From Symsagittifera roscoffensis (lineage: Eukaryota; Xenacoelomorpha; Acoela; Convolutidae), in contig NC_087067.1 of assembly GCF_963678635.1 (NCBI RefSeq), positions 57,009,883-57,073,882 on the forward strand: DNA of 64,000 bases, in the 5' to 3' direction. This document shows positions 59,280 through 64,000 of the stretch, in pieces. The notes under the pieces were generated by a model. The model searched no databases. It saw only the letters and a program-made list of their open reading frames with translations, and had not been told where the DNA came from. Positions within the stretch are counted from its first letter, which is position 1. Each line of letters starts with the position of its first letter. Both the position numbers and the translations under genes were made by a program.

Positions 59280-59934
59280 ACAGTCTTCACCGACCCCTCC
59301 CCAAGAAAATCCAACAATACCCACAACTACCCAAAACCCCCAAACATTAACACGTATTTCATTTCAAGACAACCCTTATACCTTTGAACGACACGCCCGC
59401 TTATCTGAACCTCTAGAACCAGTTCAACGACAAGCATCCTTAAGTGAACCAACTTATAACTTGTACCCTACATTACACCAAGATTTAAACCGAATCAGAC
59501 ATATTAGTCAAAATCAAAATACAGTTGAAGTCAACAGACAAATTAAACACCCAAGACAAAATAGAAATGTTCAAACTCCCAGAGTTTTTTTTAGCATTCC
59601 TCAATCACCAACACCAACAATTTCAGAAACCTCTAGTATTACAATACCAGACACCCCTACACTTACATCACAACAAAGTACACCTAATATTCCCTCAGAC
59701 TACCTAGGATCAACACCAACGTCCGCACAAGTACGTGAAAATCCTTTTAACCCCCCTAAGACCTCCGAACGACTACCCTATTGGGCAACACAATCTTACC
59801 CACAAGGAGAACCAAACTTAGTAAATGATCCAATAGATACCTCTCCAGATACAACTTTATCATCCTTACCAGAAACATTATCACTCCCCTCGACCCCATC
59901 AATAAGTCAAATTTCACCATCATTTTCCCCCTAA
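59280..59934 (+). CDS. Pro/Ser/Thr-rich ORF between pol and env, unknown
   Basis: The frame is open from about 59280 to the stop at 59932-59934 without an obvious ATG near its start. It encodes PSSP-type low-complexity sequence (ISETSSITIPDTPTLTSQQS, LSSLPETLSLPSTPSISQIS) after a more ordinary N-terminal part (LYPTLHQDLNRIRHISQN). Coding-like sequence continues in another frame to about 60130 (FGQHSESHRLHSWALDRLQY), ending at TAA 60129. An ORF of this composition recurs downstream of env, so the element may carry two related mucin-like or Gag-like ORFs. No family recognised. Confidence 0.4.
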
Positions 59935-60349
59935 ATTTTGCAAATAGTCTTGACGCTAGATACAGAGAACAATCAACGAATATACCCCTACGATTAGATT
60001 GGAATACATTCGTAGCACCTCCGCCACTATTCGGACAACATAGCGAAAGCCACCGACTACACAGTTGGGCACTTGATAGATTACAATATAGAAAAGATAT
60101 CCTCGAAGATATCCGAGAACACAACGTTTAAATACTACATCAAAACAGTCTTCAATTAAAGTTTGAAATCACAGTCAATCTCAATAATATTGTACAACAA
60201 CCCTACCCACTAAGTCCACCAAATATAACAGCTCAATCACTACCGCCACCATTTATAACGACTGAAGTCATATATAAATACGATAGAAATACAAAAAATA
60301 CAATTGGATATATAATATTTTATAACCCGTATTCCGGATTATCATAAAC

Positions 60350-62770
60350 ATGTATATTTTAAAGATATTAACATTTCAACACCTTCTTTTTCTAATTTTT
60401 TTCCGAACAAAATACAAATCCATCTCCTCGCACAGGACCCCAGGATTTATTAGTAACACATTATGATTGTGAAGAAAATGAACAAAAAACACTACATAAA
60501 GATGCGATAAATCAAGTAGCACAATGCAAAACAGAAACACAAGCTATAGAAACTACAAATGTAATGGCAACAAAAGCCCGAGCAACGACAATCACAGGAT
60601 ATAAATTTACAGCAACATTTTCCGAAAAGAAAGTACATTGTTCACAAGTTTCTAACGGAAATAAAAACAGACTAGATCACGAATTAGTTTATCAAAGCAA
60701 TATAGAAAGACTTTTACATCTCAGCCCTGACGATTGAAAAAACGAATTACGCAGATTAAATATAACAAGAAATAAACACAAGTTTTCAAGTCTTTGCCGA
60801 TTCTGTACACCAAGCAGAACTTGAAAGATATCAAGGACATGTTCAATTAGACGAAAAATACCCATATAATGGCGCACACGGACGATAAACTTATGATATA
60901 CACGATAAACATTGGATACCGCACATTGGAATAAATAACCCTTCAAACTGCAAAGCAGACACGAAAAATAAAGGATATCAAGAAATAATGTTTTTTGATT
61001 GGAAAATACAAATTGAAAAATTACAACTCACACGAGATTTATCAGATAACACAATGATTTATCAAACGATTTAGATTACCTTGTAAAAACCATCAAGAAT
61101 ATTGTGACCCGACAACTAGAACCCAAGCAACAATAGTTTGGTTTCCCGAAGATACATGCACAACATTTCAAGTAGCAAAATACACGCTCGAATGATAAAA
61201 TTTCAAGAAGAATATTTCATCGAATCAATCCCATACGAACAAGTCAACCCATCTCACAAACGAAGCAATATTTTCAAAATTCACACGAAATAGAAAACAA
61301 TTTAACACATTTTCAGATATACTAAGAAACAGAAATCGCTTGTAAATATACAAACCCACTCTACAAAACGCAATGCTCAGAAATATTTGTCGAATACAAA
61401 AATGGTTTCGACATGACTACTGGAAAAGTTAATTTTGACCCGTATGCAACCGGTCACCATAAAAACGACGGCACACCCTACGTCCCAGTCAACTTCTATA
61501 AGTATAATGGTCAACCTGGGGGAAAACTATAACCATCCGACAGTAAAAGTACACCTTTACAAGAATTATCACTTATGAATAATACATACTTTGGAAACAT
61601 TCATTACGGCATTCACTTAGACATTAAATTAGACTACACCATTAGTAGAATTTTTCAAGAAACGTCGCTCTCTGAATTAGAAACACTTCATCAACAATGC
61701 GAATTAGAAAGAACACAAATTTTACAATCACTAGCACTAGCAGTATTAAAAACACCCTAGGCAGGATATTTATTATCAGGAAATAGATCAAATTTTCTTG
61801 ATTATGAAGGAAACATTTTATGGTTTTATACTTGCACCGAAAAAGTATCACCCTTATATCTTTTTGAAGATAAACGATGTTATAAAACAATCCCCATATT
61901 CTACAAAAATAAAGTACATTTTGTCAACACACTTTCAAGACGAACATACTTTTGGGATACCGCAGTCCCATGTGGATCAGAAAATAGCCACAATGTCATA
62001 CAATTGAACCCTGACGAGGATAAGTACTATCTACTCACACCATATCCTACATAAATGCAACCACTAAAAAAATTTTTGCCCGAAAGCATCCGAGCTATTG
62101 CTCGCAACCCCAAAATTGATTTACAATCAATTGGAATATACTCCAAGTCTGATATACAACATCGCATTAGAACACAACAATTTCAGGAATTACTTACACA
62201 AATGGACACAATAAAACGACAATCAATCGACCAAAATTTAAGAAAACTTGCCGAAACCGCAGAATTTGCAGACATCTACACGCAAGTTTACAGCGGATAT
62301 TTTAAGGAAATTAAGGATTACATATATTTAAACTGTGAAAAATACAGACCCCAAGATATTTCGCCAAAAATATTTTTAGTTTTGTAACACTGAAAAACGA
62401 AATTCTCGCCTTTCTAGGATGGCCCTATTACATCTTAGAAAGATTGACTATTTTATACGCTATGTTTAATTTTATAGGTTTTCTTTCCTCACTACTAAAA
62501 GAAATCTATAATACAAGTGCTATACACACTCAAGTAAACCGTCAAGCAAGAGTAGCACGTATATTATTTGCAGGATTTTTAGGAATATTTTCATCATCAA
62601 TAAATAAATTACATTTAGACGCACAAATAAAAGAATATAACACAAAATTAGGCACAAGAGCAAATACATACGACGAAGAACATAATAATGTAGATACAGC
62701 ACCTACAGCATCAAAAATACCAGCCCCACCACAAAATCATCCACTATCATTAGTTCCCCGAAATTTTTGA
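60350..62770 (+). pseudogene. env-like viral glycoprotein gene, broken
   Basis: The ATG at 60350 opens a hydrophobic signal-peptide-like N-terminus (LKILTFQHLLFLIFF). The ectodomain that follows has many spaced Cys residues (for example HYDCEENE near 60461, VAQCKTET near 60517, VHCSQVSNG near 60637) and, near its end, a charged heptad-like helix (about 62150-62300). A hydrophobic stretch ILYAMFNFIGFLSSLL (62454-62500) and a second at 62560-62600 fit a membrane anchor followed by a cytoplasmic tail to 62768. Frame changes near 60420, 61070-61200 and 62390 and stops near 60735, 60887 and 61758 break it. Such a gene after pol makes this a retrovirus-like (errantivirus-type) element. The envelope family is not certain; the pattern may be nearest to glycoproteins of invertebrate negative-strand viruses, which retroelements are known to have acquired. 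Confidence 0.65.
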
Positions 62771-62855
62771 AACTTAGCAATTACACATGACCCAATTTTC
62801 AGACCAAGTACAGCACAAAGCCCCATCCAACACATAACTACAAATCATTCACAAA

Positions 62856-63864
62856 ATGATAATACATTTGAACAAATTATTGAACAACCCCATAACAATA
62901 CTTTTCAGTCTCAACATAATCATTTTTCTAGCCCACGATGAGCCGACAAATTGGAGCCCTCCATCGCTCAAATTCCCACCCAGCCAACCTCTAAAACCCT
63001 ACCCCAATTGTTCCACTTTTCGCTTTCCCGCCATCCGATTTCCCGATTATTAATATACCATCAAGCACGAATTCAGACACTAACTCAGATATTTCAGTTT
63101 TTCATACTATCTCACAATTTAACAACTCCGACATCGAAACGCCCGACGAATTTGCAAACTCCGAACCATCTCCCTCTACCCATACCCAGACCAACCCCTC
63201 AGTATTTTCACAACCCCCCTTTCAACCTATCTAAACCAGTCATCCTCTCCCATCCCTTTCCACTCCCTCTTATGCTTCCCAAGTAACCCCAACCTATTCC
63301 CCATTCACTTCTGAAAGATCAAACAATAACACCCCAGAAACTGTCCAAATCTCCGAAGAGCTCAATAATTTTATCACATTACAACAACAATTAACATACC
63401 CCCAAACTCTTAACCTTCACCAATTGTCATCCACAGCAACATCATCAAATCCACCAACGCCTACACCGCTATCAGATTACACCCCATCATTAGCTCAATC
63501 ATCCACACCAACTGAAACATCTACTAGCACTAACAGAGCTTACCGCACTTTTAGACGGAAGTTCCCAAATCACCCATTCATCATCAAACCCGGAACAGCC
63601 AAAGAGTACATCGATCACCCAGAAATCACGAATACAAGAAACTTCCTACAAATAACCTTACCCTCCTTTCCACAATACACCTTAAATACCTCTACCACCA
63701 CTACTAATAACACAAGAAGTTTTGTTGATGAGCACGTTTTAATGCCAACAATTCCTTGGACAGCGTATTACCACTATACTAACCCTCTTTCTAACCACTC
63801 AATAAAACACATGAAGATAATGAAAAAAGCAAAAATCTATTGTACAGACTCACAACACTACTAA
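62856..63864 (+). pseudogene. Pro/Ser/Thr-rich ORF after env, unknown
   Basis: Coding-like sequence in shifting frames (62856-63053, 62951-63286, about 63290-63420, 63424-63864). The middle is very rich in Pro, Ser, Thr and Asn. The last part is more ordinary (RTFRRKFPNHPFIIKPGTAK, SFVDEHVLMPTIPWTAYY), suggesting a folded C-terminal domain that runs on past the TAA at 63862. Errantiviruses normally end with env and then the LTR, so this is unusual. It could belong to a second copy of the element, since its composition echoes 59280-59934. Confidence 0.4.
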
Positions 63865-64000
63865 CACCTCGACAATTTACCTATGTTGGATTTAAAAAGA
63901 TACTAAAAACATTCACCGCACCCCGAGCTAACGATTTCTCAATTGAATATTACAATCACAACATCATACGCCCTAACCAAGTTCAATTTTTAGATGAAGA

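Overview
This is eukaryotic, AT-rich DNA from an invertebrate animal genome, made almost entirely of transposable elements and repeats. I recognise no host protein-coding gene. BEL/Pao and env-bearing Ty3/gypsy-type elements, long simple-sequence tracts and a kilobase-scale satellite fit a metazoan such as an arthropod or nematode-like animal. The species cannot be fixed from this sequence. All identity and difference counts below are by eye.

Layout. (1) 1-13330: a giant inverted repeat. The left arm runs from before the window to about 6010 and the right arm from about 6940 to at least 13330, around a spacer of about 0.9 kb. Both arms carry the 3' end of the same BEL/Pao retrotransposon at the same insertion site. 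(2) 12001-21490: that BEL/Pao element complete on the minus strand, with 485-bp LTRs, the 5-bp target duplication CCGAT on both sides, a TGGCGCC primer binding site, an extra 190-codon ORF before gag, and a gag-pol broken by stops and frameshifts. Each LTR contains an RNA polymerase III-type unit (box A, box B, T6 terminator). (3) 21491-22400: a clustered GAGCGG-motif repeat, a tRNA-Arg(TCG)-like gene, a 33-bp minisatellite and very long G runs. (4) 22569-47988: a gag pseudogene running into a tandem satellite of units of about 4.58 kb (F) and 3.17 kb (S) in the order F-F-S-F-F-S plus a truncated seventh unit. (5) 47989-64000: an A-rich, G-poor, decayed env-bearing Ty3/gypsy-type retroelement on the plus strand (possible 5' LTR, leader, gag, protease, RT-RNase H, integrase, a triplicated pol tail, two extra ORFs around env, env). 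It appears to be inserted into the satellite and runs off the right edge.

How the parts relate. The BEL element inserted first, because both arms share its target duplication. The arms were then made by inverted duplication or kept alike by conversion. The satellite unit begins with a C-terminal gag fragment (end of capsid plus zinc knuckle), so it was amplified from a retrotransposon remnant. A 28-bp piece of that gag also lies inside a tandem repeat of the inverted-repeat arms. The Ty3/gypsy-type element interrupts the satellite cleanly at 47988. None of the retroelement polyproteins here is intact.
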